In this document: positions 10,942 through 45,599 of the stretch, piece by piece
Layout of the letters: each line of letters opens with the position of its first letter
How positions within the stretch are numbered: position 1 is the first letter of the stretch
DNA from: Nannobrachium achirus
Taxonomy: Eukaryota > Chordata > Actinopteri > Myctophiformes > Myctophidae
Assembly (NCBI GenBank): GCA_963921795.1
Contig: OY997642.1
Coordinates: 44,730,885 to 44,794,884, forward strand
Length of the DNA stretch: 64,000 nucleotides
Direction: 5' to 3'
Made by a program: the position numbers and the translations under genes
Notes under the pieces: model-generated
Database searches by the model: none
What the model was told of the DNA's origin: nothing
The model's input: only the letters and a program-made list of their open reading frames with translations

Positions 10942-11068
10942 GTTGGCGAAGTAAACGGCTCAGCGATGCCTCTCACTTTATTTCAGGTTGGACTCCGCAG
11001 CATGTACAGGAATATGACATCAACAACCGGAACTCGAGGCAAGCCCATTTTTAACAAACATTTGACGG

Positions 11069-11174
11069 TGATCTAGACGTCCATATTTAGGCACTGCAGT
11101 TATATTGTGATAATCTATCACTGGTGGAATATCACAATACAACTGCAGTGCCTGAATATGGACGTCCACATCAC
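11069..11174. repeat. Imperfect hairpin (about 37-bp arms) between the divergent drg2 and RING genes
   Basis: The arm beginning GACGTCCATATTTAGG at 11076 pairs with the arm ending CTGAATATGGACGTC at 11165. The outer flanks GTGATC and CATCAC extend the symmetry. It occupies about a third of the shared 5' region and places two GACGTC sequences there. It may be a small MITE or may affect both promoters. Confidence 0.75.
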
Positions 11175-11236
11175 GTCTACATCACTGCATCAAGGTCATA
11201 AAATGACCATCAGGCTGTATTCAAGCCTAACCAAAG

Positions 11237-12382
11237 ATGTTTAGGCCAGATGAGAGAGATCTGGACCGTGCTGTGGACCATCCCCGGCTGCAACGGGTAT
11301 CATCATCATCATCATATTTGAATGATTATGGGGGAAGGAGCCGTACCATACACCGCACCTCTGTTCATGAGCAGGCCAGACCAGATGTCTTCAATGATGT
11401 CCCAGAATGCACTCATAGCATGAGAGAGGAGTCTGACCAACTGCGATGTAGGATGAGAGAGGACAATTACCAACTGCGACGGGAGGTCCGCAATGAGTCT
11501 CTACACCCAGAAGGCAGCCGACGTGACAACAGGCACGCGTATCGTCCTCAGCATAATGCTGTCAACCATCAGTCCAAAGACAGCTCTCATCCCTTGCCTG
11601 ATGACAGCTACCAATGCCACCATTACAGCTTCCACGAGCATGAGGACAGACACCAGCCTCAGCAAGGGGATCGGTCCAGGAGTTTTATTCACAGCTCCAG
11701 TGGCAGGCCTGCCAACTATGGTCCAACTATGGACTTCTGTCACCATATCGAGAGCCACCATCACCTTGAAGCATCTAATTGGTGGCCTAATCAGAGAGCC
11801 CAAAGCCGCCGCCACTATCATGACGCTGACCACTACCATCGTCTCTTGATGGAAGAGGACAGGCACCATTCGCCTGACCGTAGAGGTCACCCTGAGGACC
11901 GCTACCATGATAATATCCACCATTACCACCAGGAAGACATCATGTACAGACATTTGGATAGTCGCAACCCAGATCAGTACCGTTGGTATCATCCGGTAGA
12001 GCAGCCTCGAGCTACACCCTGGTCGCATATGGGTTTGTTGCACTCTAATCCAGGGGACTATGTGCATGGACAGCGAGGTTTAGACGCTATCCTAACACAG
12101 TTGTTAGATCAGTTTGAGAACAGTGGTCCTCCTCCAGCAGACAAGGAAAGCATAGCCTCTCTCCCAACAGTCCGCATCTCTCAGGAGCAAGCAGAGCACA
12201 TCATGGAGTGTCCAGTGTGTAAGGATGAATTCAGGTTGGCCGAGCCAGTCAGACAGTTGCCTTGTAATCACCTTTTCCACTCGGACTGCATTGTGCCATG
12301 GCTGGAAATGCATGACACCTGTCCGGTGTGTAGGAAGGCTTTAAATGGAGAAGACAGCAGAGAACAGAAACTTGGTCCATAA
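11237..12382 (+). CDS. Intronless RING-H2 E3 ligase: RNF115/RNF126-like C-terminus on a His-rich novel N-terminus
   Basis: The 381-residue ORF has two parts. From about residue 261 it aligns with RNF115/RNF126 ([29 protein letters not shown]) and ends in a complete RING-H2: C325, C328, C343, H345, H348, C351, C362, C365. The NGEDSR sequence after the RING favours RNF115. Residues 1-260 lack the family's N-terminal zinc finger and are low-complexity, rich in His, Arg, Asp and Tyr ([16 protein letters not shown]). RNF115 and RNF126 are cytosolic ubiquitin ligases that bind ubiquitinated cargo through the missing finger, so substrate choice should differ. The gene has no introns while its relatives do, suggesting a retrocopy fused to or captured by other sequence. 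The ORF is open throughout. ATG 11237 is the first start. Confidence 0.85.
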   Translation: MFRPDERDLDRAVDHPRLQRVSSSSSYLNDYGGRSRTIHRTSVHEQARPDVFNDVPECTHSMREESDQLRCRMREDNYQLRREVRNESLHPEGSRRDNRHAYRPQHNAVNHQSKDSSHPLPDDSYQCHHYSFHEHEDRHQPQQGDRSRSFIHSSSGRPANYGPTMDFCHHIESHHHLEASNWWPNQRAQSRRHYHDADHYHRLLMEEDRHHSPDRRGHPEDRYHDNIHHYHQEDIMYRHLDSRNPDQYRWYHPVEQPRATPWSHMGLLHSNPGDYVHGQRGLDAILTQLLDQFENSGPPPADKESIASLPTVRISQEQAEHIMECPVCKDEFRLAEPVRQLPCNHLFHSDCIVPWLEMHDTCPVCRKALNGEDSREQKLGP

Positions 12383-12476
12383 ACAAATGCTAATGTTCGC
12401 AATTGTTGGGTTTGATCCAAACAACATTTGCGTGATACATTTAATTTCTTTATTTCTTGGGGACTGCCCGAATGTT

Positions 12477-12587
12477 CATTAGTCTGAAGGTTCATTTGTC
12501 CGAATTTAGTTAGGGTTACTGGGGTTAGGGTTAGAGTTAGGCATAGTATTCTTAACAAATTCGGACTAATGAACCTTCGGACCAATG
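12477..12587. repeat. Inverted-repeat element of 111 bp enclosing telomere-like TTAGGG units
   Basis: A 31-bp arm at 12477-12507 (core GAAGGTTCATTTGTCCGAAT) pairs with 12557-12587 with three mismatches. The loop contains degenerate TTAGGG repeats (TTAGGGTTACTGGGGTTAGG). It lies just after the RING gene stop and could be in its 3' UTR. Confidence 0.8.
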
Positions 12588-12599
12588 CCATGGCACCTA

Positions 12600-14460
12600 T
12601 TTATTTACAGAAAACAAAACTGAGTGGAGTGATATGGATCTTGGGATATGTGCACTTCACAGGGCAAAGCCCTACCCTACCCTAGCTAGGGCTGCATTTT
12701 GAAGGGTGCACACTCTGTTATGTAAACCTTCACTGTACTCCTCACTGTGTACTGTAGGCTATGTCCTTGGTGTTTCTTCTCCGTTTCCAGTCTCTACAAA
12801 CCTAAATAGACAAAATAAAAAAGACAAAAAAGGAATCAACAAAATAGATTTGTAATTAGCCTATAGGTCTTATACTATATAGGCCTACATTGTCCCTAAT
12901 GTAAGCTAATGTTTTGTCCATATTCTCAATCACACAATCCTTTTTTTTTTTGCATGGGTAGTTAAAGGCTAGCCTTCTATAGGATGTCTGATTATCGGTC
13001 TGTTGTGTTTGGAGCTGATCTCACCAACTGCTGGACAAATCAGCATATTTCTTGTGCACACAGAGGTTTAACTTACTGTAGTGCTACCTCCACCATGTTT
13101 GAGCGGTGCTCCTGGAAGGACCTAAGCTCCAACATCTGGCTTTGTCCAACGTTTGTTGTACGCCCAGGGTCACATTGGCCAAGCTTCGCAGGACGCTTAA
13201 TTAAATAAACTCATAAATAGTACCACCCACTTCACACTAGATGTGATTTTTTGTTAATTGTGGAGGTTAACTTAATGTAACGTTTTATTATACTTTATGA
13301 AATAATTATATTATTTCATGATATAATGTAATGGAAGTCAATGGAGATTGGCTCAGGCAGACTTTTATGTCACGTCAAAGACATACGTCTTGGATTACTT
13401 GTCAAATAAATATGGTAATCTTCATTTTTGTGCAAATGTGTTAATCCTCATTACAGTTTTTTTAAAGCATTTTAGTACCTCCAAACCAGGGGAGTTATAG
13501 TCACTGCTTTTGTTCATATAAGGTGCAATTGAGGTTTTTAGTCTCACCATTAGTTCTGAATGTCTTTTTTTCAACCTGGCCTTCCTGCCACAGAATGTGT
13601 GCTCCACAGGCTGGAATGCTTGCAGCTTCATACCAGTCCCATCTCCAATGCTAGGAGGACCACGCCTAACATGTTTGGAGGACATATTTATCCAAAGTGC
13701 CCAACAGCATTCTGAGGTGAATTTCTCTAAGTTCAGTATTGTTCAAAACCCCCCAATACAAGCATTGCCGTTATGTTGCTACATTACGCAATGCACGAAC
13801 AGTGAGATAAGATAAGATCACTTTGTGTGCTACAGTGATGCACAAGAATGTCCTTTTCTCTGCAGCAGAAAAAAAAAGTAAATTGCCCCATGATCGAGGC
13901 TCAGCAGCGCTAGGTTGCTGCTGCTGACTGAATAGCATGTCTGTGTGTCCGAGGCCCCCCAGGCCACCCTCTGTCTGATCTGGTGGACAGATCGAGGCCC
14001 CTGATTTCCTCAGCTCTCATCCCCTCCCCCCTCGAGAAGTGTGGTTTAATGAAGCTCCGTTGCAGAGAAAAGCAAAGCCTACGAGCATGCTCTCTGTGGC
14101 TGAATGGGTTCATCCTTCAGGCTGATAGAGATGGCACAACGCATGTTTTATCACGGCTTGTACAGTATCTGTAAACCTATTACAGCCTACATCAAGGTGT
14201 GCTGCATGGCTGGACATGCATGTCATTCCCACAAGGACCTCTGAAAAGGGATATTAAAGTATGGAGGCTTTTCTGAGACATGCATCATGTGATTCAGTTT
14301 CTTTTCCTCATGAGTCGGGTCACACATATTAAGGGAATTCTGTTTTGCAACTTGTGCGGCAACAATAAATGAACACATTTCATAGTTACTACTACATTGA
14401 GCACCTTCTGTGCTCTGAGCTACCAAGACACAAAGCCTTTCATTAATAAATAAGGTACTC
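12600..14460. other. Intergenic region between the RING gene and the arhgef18 3' end
   Basis: I see no gene, RNA or well-defined repeat here. Short ORFs are not supported by codon pattern or splice context. The two flanking genes converge on it. Confidence 0.5.
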
Positions 14461-14464
14461 AAAG

Positions 14465-15418
14465 TTTTGGAATCTTTAACTGTTTTATTCCAAGACCCAT
14501 ATGCTGGTGACGGGAAACTCAGTAGCAGGACATTATCAGTAGCTTTTCAAAATAGAGGAAAACTAAATGCTAATGACTGTTAACACTTGCATCAGATAAA
14601 ACACATTATTTACAACATTCATTCTTTAAAAGCAATACACCTTTTGACTTGGGACCAATTCCATTATAGTCTCTCAAACACCAAGCAAGCACCCCCGTCT
14701 AATGGGTGTTAATATTGTGTCACAGTCTACAGACTGATAAGTCAAATTGGGTACCGCAGGAAGAAGTTAGAACTGACATTTGGGTACCAAGTTAAACTTT
14801 TTTTCAATAGACACAAATTACAACATCACTGTACAGACTGAAAGAGCATCCTCCTGCCCATTCTGAAATATGCGATTGCCTCTCCAGAGCTACATCAACA
14901 TAAACAGTAATATTTGTTTTGTTTCCTCATAACACCATATAGCCTTCATTAAAATTAAATAAAAATAAAATAAAACAATGGTGACACGAGTGCCAAATGG
15001 TTATCGACATGATTCTTTTTTACAAAAACATAAAACTCCTGGGAACAGACTTTGGCAATACAAAAGTTAATAGTAACCTTTCAAATTAGTATAAAATAAA
15101 TAGAGCGTAAGCCACAATATGTACAATATTGGGCAAAATTGTCTTCTTAAATAACTTCATTTTGCATACCGTCTATAAAAATGTGGGCAGTGGTACTTCT
15201 GTGCTTGTTCTTCCCTCCAAAATCAATAATTATAACACATCATGATACTTGTATGGCATGAACACACGTTCATGCTATACAAACTTAATGTACATCTTGA
15301 ACATGGAATAATTCCTTAAGTCTTAAAAGCAGATCATTCCCAGTTGCCATCTGCATCAGCCTTCACACAAGGTCCTCGTCCAGAAACATGGGAGTCGTGG
15401 CCTCGGCCGCCCCCACTT
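14465..15418 (-). other. arhgef18: Probable arhgef18 3' UTR
   Basis: This is AT-rich sequence after the arhgef18 stop. On the minus strand an AATAAA hexamer at 14484-14489 is well placed to end a 3' UTR of about 950 nt. No coding signal is present. The end is inferred from the hexamer only. Confidence 0.5.
14484..14489 (-). promoter_or_regulatory. arhgef18: Candidate arhgef18 polyadenylation signal
   Basis: AATAAA on the minus strand (TTTATT on plus), about 930 bases past the stop codon. Other TTTATT occurrences exist, so use of this one is unproven. Confidence 0.45.
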
Positions 15419-38340
<22,922 letters not shown>

Positions 38341-38638
38341 CTGTGCTGAGACGGAATCTTGAAGGTATGTGATAAAGATGAGGGTTGATAGTTAATGAGT
38401 GATGTCAGGGGAAGGGGATGGCACGCGAGCATGCAGACACACACTTAAATCAGTGCACTCATGCATATACAGTACGCACGTGCATGAACTTTTACTCAAA
38501 ACACTCACCAAGCCCCCATATACAACAAAAACACAATAGGTCTACGCAGGTCTAGACCCATAACCACTTAAATATACACATATACTTTGTTGGAATAAGT
38601 GCCCCAGGTGTGTATACTAGGCCCCTTCCTTTTTTTCC

Positions 38639-38669
<31 letters not shown>

Positions 38670-38684
38670 AATGCACACACCAAC

Positions 38685-38777
38685 CTGGGAATAGTTCTCA
38701 AGGGTGGAAGTAGTCTGTGCTAATGGATTAGGGTACAGCAGGAAAGGCCATTGGAGGCTGGGGGAGACACACTCTCC
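38685..38777 (-). CDS. arhgef18: Candidate additional arhgef18 exon (upstream, in frame)
   Basis: A 93-nt open segment with acceptor TTTCAGTCCTAG and a weak donor CAG|GTTGGT reads GECVSPSLQWPFLL... and ends in phase 0, compatible with the exon at 38340. No homology recognised. It could be intron sequence that is open by chance. Confidence 0.3.
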
Positions 38778-38876
38778 CTAGGACTGAAAGGAAGAGAGAT
38801 ACAGTATTAACTCATACCCTGCCAAAAAAGAAGTTTCTATGATAAAAACGTCTTTAAAACGTCTTTTTCACTATGG

Positions 38877-39240
38877 ACCTCCCTGCCAGACGTCTTCTGA
38901 ACGTCTTTTTTTTTTTAAATAATAAAAAAATAATAATAATAATAATATTGAAAAAAAATTTTTTTGAAAAAATAAATTTTTGGACCTCCAACAGTGTACT
39001 AGGCATGATCGCGATCGCGAAATTGCATGTTTAACCCCCATACCAACCCCATCTTTCAAACATGGCAGCCATGTTTGTTTACATTTGAAGAAAACATAAG
39101 GGCTCCTTTCTCCTGAATGCCTGAACGGATTTCCAAGCGGATTCTTTTGTTTGAAAGCTGTGAAAAGCATGCACATGCATAGTGCATGATCTGTGCACGA
39201 ATGTGTGCACCAGCGTGCACACTATTTTTTTAACCCTTTG
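38877..39240. repeat. Inverted copy of the dispersed repeat at 27495-27910
   Basis: Shares GCATGATCGCGATCGCGAAA-like and CATGGCAGCCATGTTTG blocks in opposite orientation. Confidence 0.75.
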
Positions 39241-39437
39241 TTGGCGAACCGGCAATATAAGAGGTCATCCCTCTTTAAATATGGCACCGACTGAGTTAAG
39301 GGTCTGAATTACCAGTGGTTCCACATGAAAACTAAGATGACTTACACATGAAGTACCGTAAGTGGCCTTAGAAATGTGCCTCATCTCTCACATATACCCT
39401 CAAAACAATGTAAACACTGGAATGGTCATAAAATATA

Positions 39438-40812
39438 CTCAGCACAAAAAGAAAGGAAACTTGACTTCAGTCCATTATATCTCCCCTTTAATAATACCAA
39501 ATTGTATTGTGTTCTATATCATTTTTATCGTTGATTTGTCACCTTAACCCTTTCCAAGCCACGGGGAGCCCCTTAATATTAAAACCGTACTATATCGGAC
39601 TTCCTAGGGGGGGGGGGGGGTCTCAGCCGCTCGTCTTTTCCCGTACTTTCCCGTATTTACCGAAATAAATGATTTTCATCCGAAAATCGGCGATCGTCTA
39701 ACCTTCCCTAGTCACCACTCGTGCATCGATAGCTCATGGCTGGTCTGACATGAAGCAGAAGTGATGTCATGGCCCTTTCCTTCTCCAAGGCAACTTCCCC
39801 CATTCGGTTACTGTCTGTACACGAGTGCTTCTACTGCAGCCGTGCTGGGGGCTTTGCTAGCGAAACTTTTCAGTTCTACTCTTGAGTCACACATGGATTA
39901 TTTGAGGGGACATCGCGCACGCGAAACGCACGGGGACATGATGCGTCAGCCGAATCTCCCACTCTAAGCCAATGCAGATTGAGAACTTCACTGGGAACTG
40001 GGGTGAGTAAAACAACCCGGATCGCGGAATGGTAATGGGGGATGAAGACCACGTGATATAGCGCTGGATGTCTGGTAAAATGAATGCGGTTCAGATCATA
40101 ATATAATAATAGAAATTTCACGGCTAATCTACCAACAACCATTCTATTTTGGACGGCAAAGAGTTAAGAACGAGGTACAGCTTGTAAGCATCGGGCATTC
40201 AAGGCATGAGCTACACAGCCAAACATGTGGGTAGCGCCGACCAAGATTTTGCCAAAATGGCTTGCAATACTGTTTGTTCTGCTGGCATGTACTCTCGTTC
40301 TGAGCTTAACATTAACAAAGTGTAAAAATGGCCAATATGTGTTGTTTTTTTCTTTTCCTTATTACTGTGGGAGAGTGTAATCATTCAATGCTCCAAGCAA
40401 CAAAGGTGAACACCAAAAGAACAGTATTGCAGGCCTGCCAGGCCATTTTGACATTTTTGGAGGGGCGCTACCCCCACACGTTTGGCTGTGTTGCTCATTC
40501 CACGAATACCAGATCCTTACAAGCTGTACCTTGTTGTAAAGGTGACAAATCAATGATAACAATGATATCAAAGACAATACCATTTGGCATAATTAAAGGG
40601 GGGATATAATGGACAAAATGTTGGCCAATTCTGGGTCGGCGCTACCCACGCGTTTGGCTGTGTAGCTCATTCCACAAATCCCAGATCTGTACCTCGTTGT
40701 AAAGTACCTGTACCTCGTTGTAAAGGTGATGAATCAACGATAAAAATTGGTGGTATTATTAAAGGGGAGATATAATGGACGGAAGTCAAGTTTCCTTTCT
40801 TTTTGTGCTGAG
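39438..40812. mobile_element. DNA element of about 1.37 kb with 60-bp terminal inverted repeats
   Basis: CTCAGCACAAAAAGAAAGGA begins an arm of about 60 bp whose mirror ends at 40812. Inside are two direct copies, about 180 bp apart, of a block with GTTTGGCTGTGT(T/A)GCTCATTC, and a third in inverse orientation near 40200-40260. No transposase ORF. A nested element with TTAA borders sits at 39544-40167. Confidence 0.85.
39544..40167. mobile_element. Nested piggyBac-like MITE flanked by TTAA
   Basis: TTAA at 39544-39547 is followed by CCCTTTCCAAGCC, and the right end GGACGGCAAAGAG is followed by TTAA at 40164-40167. TTAA target duplications with CCCTTT-like ends fit piggyBac. The termini match imperfectly. 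Confidence 0.5.
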
Positions 40813-41902
40813 TTTATATCAAGTCTGAAGAAATGTGTATTATAAATATATTACAATATAGATTTTGGGGGGGCGGGGGGGTTATGGCAATGTATCACAT
40901 TAGAAAATGTAAGTCACAACATTCAATTCCTCTAAAGTGCAGCAGGTAAGGATGCTTCAATGATAACTGTGTATGCAGGTAGGAAGCTGGCAGGGGAATA
41001 TGTTCTTTGTCACTGCACTATGGACTCCTATAAGGTTGGTTTGGGAGTGAACTGGGAGGGATAGCGACGTGTCTGCACATTATGCCCTCCCGGTGAGGGC
41101 CAACTGTTGGGGTTATCAGTGACAGGGACTGTTCATTGTACAAACTGATTTGGCACAACGATTAAATTGGTAGGGGAACTAAAACCTGTTGGTAAATGTA
41201 AACGTAAAAGTTCAATAAATCGATTGAAAGCTTAAATAAAAAACGTGGCTCAGCCACTGCTTGACTACAGTCTGTCTTGGTATGATGGTGAGAGTTCAGT
41301 CTGAATTTTATTTTGATTGACCCATTATCAGTCCTATGGCACCACATCAATACAGCATGGAATTCTGGACACAATCTTATCCAACAACAACAACGTTTTG
41401 AGTACGAGAGGCCAAATTTCATGAAATGGTAGTCCGCGGCTCAAAGAATGCTGTATAAATAACGGACCTTGATATGAAAAGGTTTGAAAACCACTGCTTT
41501 AATTGTTGGGGTATTTGTCGCTGTATATTTGTACATACGTGAAATGTGTCCTCTGCATTTAATCAACCCTAACTATTAGGAGTTCTGGTGAAGTTCCATT
41601 AATACAAGGGCCAGGGAGAAGTTAGATGTAAAGTGTCTTGCTCAGGGACACTGTCACATAAACTGGGTGGTCTGGGGGCTGAACCGCCACATCCCGATTA
41701 CCAGATGGACTCTACCCACTCCACTTTACACCCCATCATCAAAATACAATTGAGGATTTTTGGTTTTTGTTGTGTGGAAGGCAGTAACAGAAACAGATAC
41801 TTGAGGAGGGTGCTTCTAACCCCATTACACTCATTACATAGATCATATTATGAGAGGTTCAAAAGATTAACATTTATTAGTTTACAGGAACATTAAACTC
41901 AC

Positions 41903-41973
41903 CTTCACTTTGCTGCTGACAACCCTTAACGCTTTATGGTGCTCACTCAATGTCCCTTCAAACAGTGATGTTT
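41903..41973 (-). CDS. arhgef18: Candidate upstream arhgef18 exon
   Basis: A 71-nt segment with a good acceptor (TTTTCGTATGCAG) and a strong donor (AAG|GTGAGT) is open in one frame (TSLFEGTLSEHHKALRVVSS) and ends in phase 0, matching the 38685-38777 candidate and the exon at 38340. No homology recognised. It may be 5' UTR of an alternative transcript. Confidence 0.4.
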
Positions 41974-42501
41974 CTGCATACGAAAAGAAAATAAGAGAAC
42001 CAGATGAAGCGTGCTTGTCACAGTACTGAATCCCAACAAAAGGCTCGTTTCAAAACTAATCTGGCCCTGTGGAGAGAGAACTGGTTTGGCAGACTGTGAC
42101 AGCACAGCTCAAGTCTGACCTGCTCTAAGGCAAAGACACATGACAGAGTAGTTGCCTCGGAGGAAGCTAAACATGGAAAAATAACACAGATAAACATGCT
42201 ATGCTAACCATCGCTAGGGGCTAATTGATTTAGATGGGGTGCTCAGGTGCCCAACAGGGCGTGTCTCGTGGTAGTTCAGTGGTACGGCTGAGTTTCACGA
42301 GTCTCTCTTTCTTCTTCTTTAACCTAAGATGGTACACATATCCACTGCGTGCACTGGGAATAGGTCCGACAGTGAGACAGACGTAATTGCATGACAATAA
42401 TTATTCAAAGTGAGCTTTGAACCTTTCCTGTGTTGTCCACTACTACAGTAGCTGTTCTTAAACTAACATTCACATAACGTCTGGAAATGAAAATGTCTTA
42501 C

Positions 42502-42563
42502 CTGTTTTTTTCCTCTATACTCTTTTCAATGCAAGTTATCTCTTCTTGGATGTCCTCATGGCA
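42502..42563 (-). CDS. Candidate upstream exon with strong splice sites
   Basis: A 62-nt segment bounded by TTTCTTCAG and CAG|GTAAGA reads CHEDIQEEITCIEKSIEEKN in its only open frame. It ends in phase 2, while the 41903-41973 candidate needs phase 1, so the two cannot be joined directly. Either an exon between them was missed or one is untranslated. The helical, charged sequence looks coding. Confidence 0.35.
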
Positions 42564-42599
42564 CTGAAGAAACAGAAAATAAACATATGGAAAATGTGC

Positions 42600-45180
42600 C
42601 AAAAAGAATGCCAGTGAAGCTAATGAGGAAGGTAGTACTAGCAACCAAAAATAGCTTTGGTGTCAAATCTGACCAAGAGTCTAGCCCAGATCACTTACAG
42701 TGTGTGTGTGTGTGAGTGTGTGTCCGCCCGCACGTGTGTTGTGTGTTTTGGCAGGCTCTTGCACTGAACCTACTGTATCTTCTGTTGTGTACACACGCCT
42801 CCCTAAAATCAGCAGCGGTTCTAATATACACTGACCATTGTCAGCTCAATCCTTTACAACTATTGCCTCTGAAGAATCATACAGAAGCAGAGCAAACACC
42901 CTTTCTGCGATGTGGGATGAAGCAAGCCATATTACACAAATACACATGGGCATACTGTGCATGAGGAGATAGTAGTATATATGGGTGGCTAACGTTTTTA
43001 AAATTGCCATATGGGCTAATCCAATACACGTAGCAAAGCCCATTATGGCTTGGACAAAATGTGTCCCAGCATATCAAAAGGAATTAGTTTCAATTTGGTT
43101 TCATGCAGGATAATTACAGACAGAGGACTGGGGTTAGGACTTGCAGTACTTTTGTAGCACCGTGTTATTATTTTAAAGCTAAAAAGCACATGTTGAACAA
43201 CAAGACACGCCCAAAACACACATTACTGTTTGACCAAAGAAGCTGTGAAAATGTCACACAGCCCAACACATGCATGCACGTGCACACACACGCACGCACA
43301 CACACAGATCCTAACACTGTCTGCACAATAGAGGCTTAAACCCATCTGTTGTTTACCTTTATAAACTTGAAGTCACTCTGTTAAATTAATACAGAGCCTA
43401 TTTCAGTTTTGAACATTACATGCACCTTTTTATCAATCAAGCAAGCCGTCGTCAAAGAAAGGGGGACACCCACTCGGTCTGTCTCTCTTCCTTTGACATT
43501 GGCATAGCCATTAATGACTCTTGTCTCGAGAGAATACCTTTTTATAGGATAAAATGTCAGCATACTTGGGAGGGGGGTGCATCTCTTGTGGCCATCAAAC
43601 GCTTGACACTTTCAATAACAAAAGACTAATAATCCCCTGTAACGCTACTTCGATCTCATGCCATCTGGGCGAAGAACCTTGAAGTGGGAAAAGGTTCGTT
43701 TTAGCAGGAGTTTTGTCCCCTCAATCCCCTTGTGGCATTAAACAGACTGCCCTGTCGATAGGATGGTTTCTGTGCACAGTGGGGACCTCATGTATTTTCT
43801 TGATGATGTTGTAAATAAACAATAAATACATATTATTATTAACGTAGGTCCATATAATAGAGGTTCCTATTACTGCATGCTAGCAAGGTCAGGTGTCATG
43901 GTATGCTAGCCTATATTGTGTCGTCTGGACTCTGGAGTGACAGCCACACCTCGACTCTGATTCACCCAAACAACACTGGCTGGGAGTGGAGAGAGTAACA
44001 TGAAATACGGGTGCTATGCTAGACAAAACAAGACCAGCAAGTCTGTCAGGTAACATCCCACTCAGGGCTGAAAGGCAGGGGGTTTCACAGAGCTATATTA
44101 ATCACTGTACACTGTCAAATTCTGTGTGTTTATTTATTTATGGAACAAAATCAGCCTGTATTAATGAACCATTTGATTTGAACACTTTCAGTTAAGACTG
44201 CATTACCCAATATAGCATTAACCCGTGAAAAATGATATTTCTACTTTGGCACAAGACACTTGGTGCTGATCATTCCAGTGGTTTATGAGATTAGGCCCAA
44301 GCACACTCCTCACACACAGACACGTACATACACACTCTTTCTAGACAGCTCAGGGCTACAGTATCACTGTAAAAATAATAATAAAGCATCTCACACTATC
44401 TTTTTCTTGGCATGTCCTGCATGAATAATTGCCATGAAACTAACCTTTAGCTTGAGGACATCATAAAAGCTAACCAATACCAAAGTATCAAAGTCAGTGA
44501 ACCGTGTCGCTCTCAGTCATAATAGTTGTGACTGTAGTACACATGTATCCAGACTATCCACACAGTGGCTTTCAAAGCTGTCCATATAAAGCTGTGGTTC
44601 CAAAATGTTTGCCCGCCCGGGATCCAAACTAGTGAAAATAGCAGCTCTACAAGCTCACGATGCGTCTACAAAATGTAGTAAACAAAAAATTAAAGGACTC
44701 TGTCCACGGTCCAGACCCAGTGTTATAAAGAATCATTCTCACCAACAGCTTCTCAAAACAATAGCACCGTCATGACAGCTCCTAGCCCTGACATGAAGTT
44801 TACTCATTAACTGAAACTGTACCATCACACATACTGTACTGTACATGTGTGCAGGCTAGGGCATTCACCAATAGTGATTTTTTTGTATTCGAATTATTCG
44901 ACCTCAAACGTATAGATTTGAGAACCCCTGGTATAGAGCATTAACAAATTCATCCACCAGGGGTATTGACAACTCATTCTTATGACTTCCTATCTAGCCA
45001 AGCTTTATAAACTATATATTTTTTAAAGAGAAAACAATACAGAAATTAAAATAAGCGAATATTCTACTTCGGTGAACAACGTCGAATAGTGACTTTGATA
45101 TTGGAATAGTCGAATATTTGGTGAATGCCCTAGTGCAGGCAGGCCCTTACACCAGAGGACCTATGGTTCCTCTGACTGTG
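42600..45180. other. Probable arhgef18 upstream or intronic region, no recognised gene
   Basis: No exon could be supported. A left-half palindrome-family copy lies at 44633-44665 (AGTGAAAATAGCAGCTCTAC). Confidence 0.4.
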
Positions 45181-45187
45181 AGATGTA

Positions 45188-45189
<2 letters not shown>

Positions 45190-45250
<61 letters not shown>
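45190..45250. repeat. (GT)n microsatellite
   Basis: Pure TG run of about 60 bp. Confidence 0.97.
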
Positions 45251-45252
<2 letters not shown>

Positions 45253-45417
45253 GAAGCAGTGAGAGAGCCTCAATTCAGTAGTCCTTAATTATAAACATGT
45301 GACCTCCCAATGGGCGGTGGGGGGTGTTCTGGGGCGTGGGACAGACACAGTAAAAGTCCACCCAGGACAACCCTCAGCTTCCCTCCATTTGGAATAACGC
45401 CCTCACACACTGATTAT

Positions 45418-45569
45418 ATTATACCTAATTTGGGGTACCGGTTTATATGATATTTTGGTATATCATTAGCCCTGAAACATGACGGTTGTGTCATACGACC
45501 GTCATGTTTCAGGGCTAGTATATCATATACCAAAATATCGAATAAACTGGTACCTCAAATTAGGTATAA
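45418..45569. mobile_element. Hairpin MITE of about 152 bp
   Basis: The arm from TTATACCTAATTTGGGGTAC to CATGACGGT pairs almost completely with the reverse strand of the right arm (ACCGTCATGTTTCAGGGCTA to TTAGGTATAA). The loop is about 10 nt. Confidence 0.9.
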
Positions 45570-45599
45570 TTAACAGACCTACAACCTACATAAACTATA

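Noticed and set aside
11501..12067. 188-codon minus-strand ORF opposite the His-rich segment
   Set aside because: Hydrophobic antisense of CAY/CAT-rich codons; no domain and no independent support.
12984..13208. Short plus-strand ORFs in the 12.6-14.4 kb gap
   Set aside because: No homology recognised, no codon or splice support.
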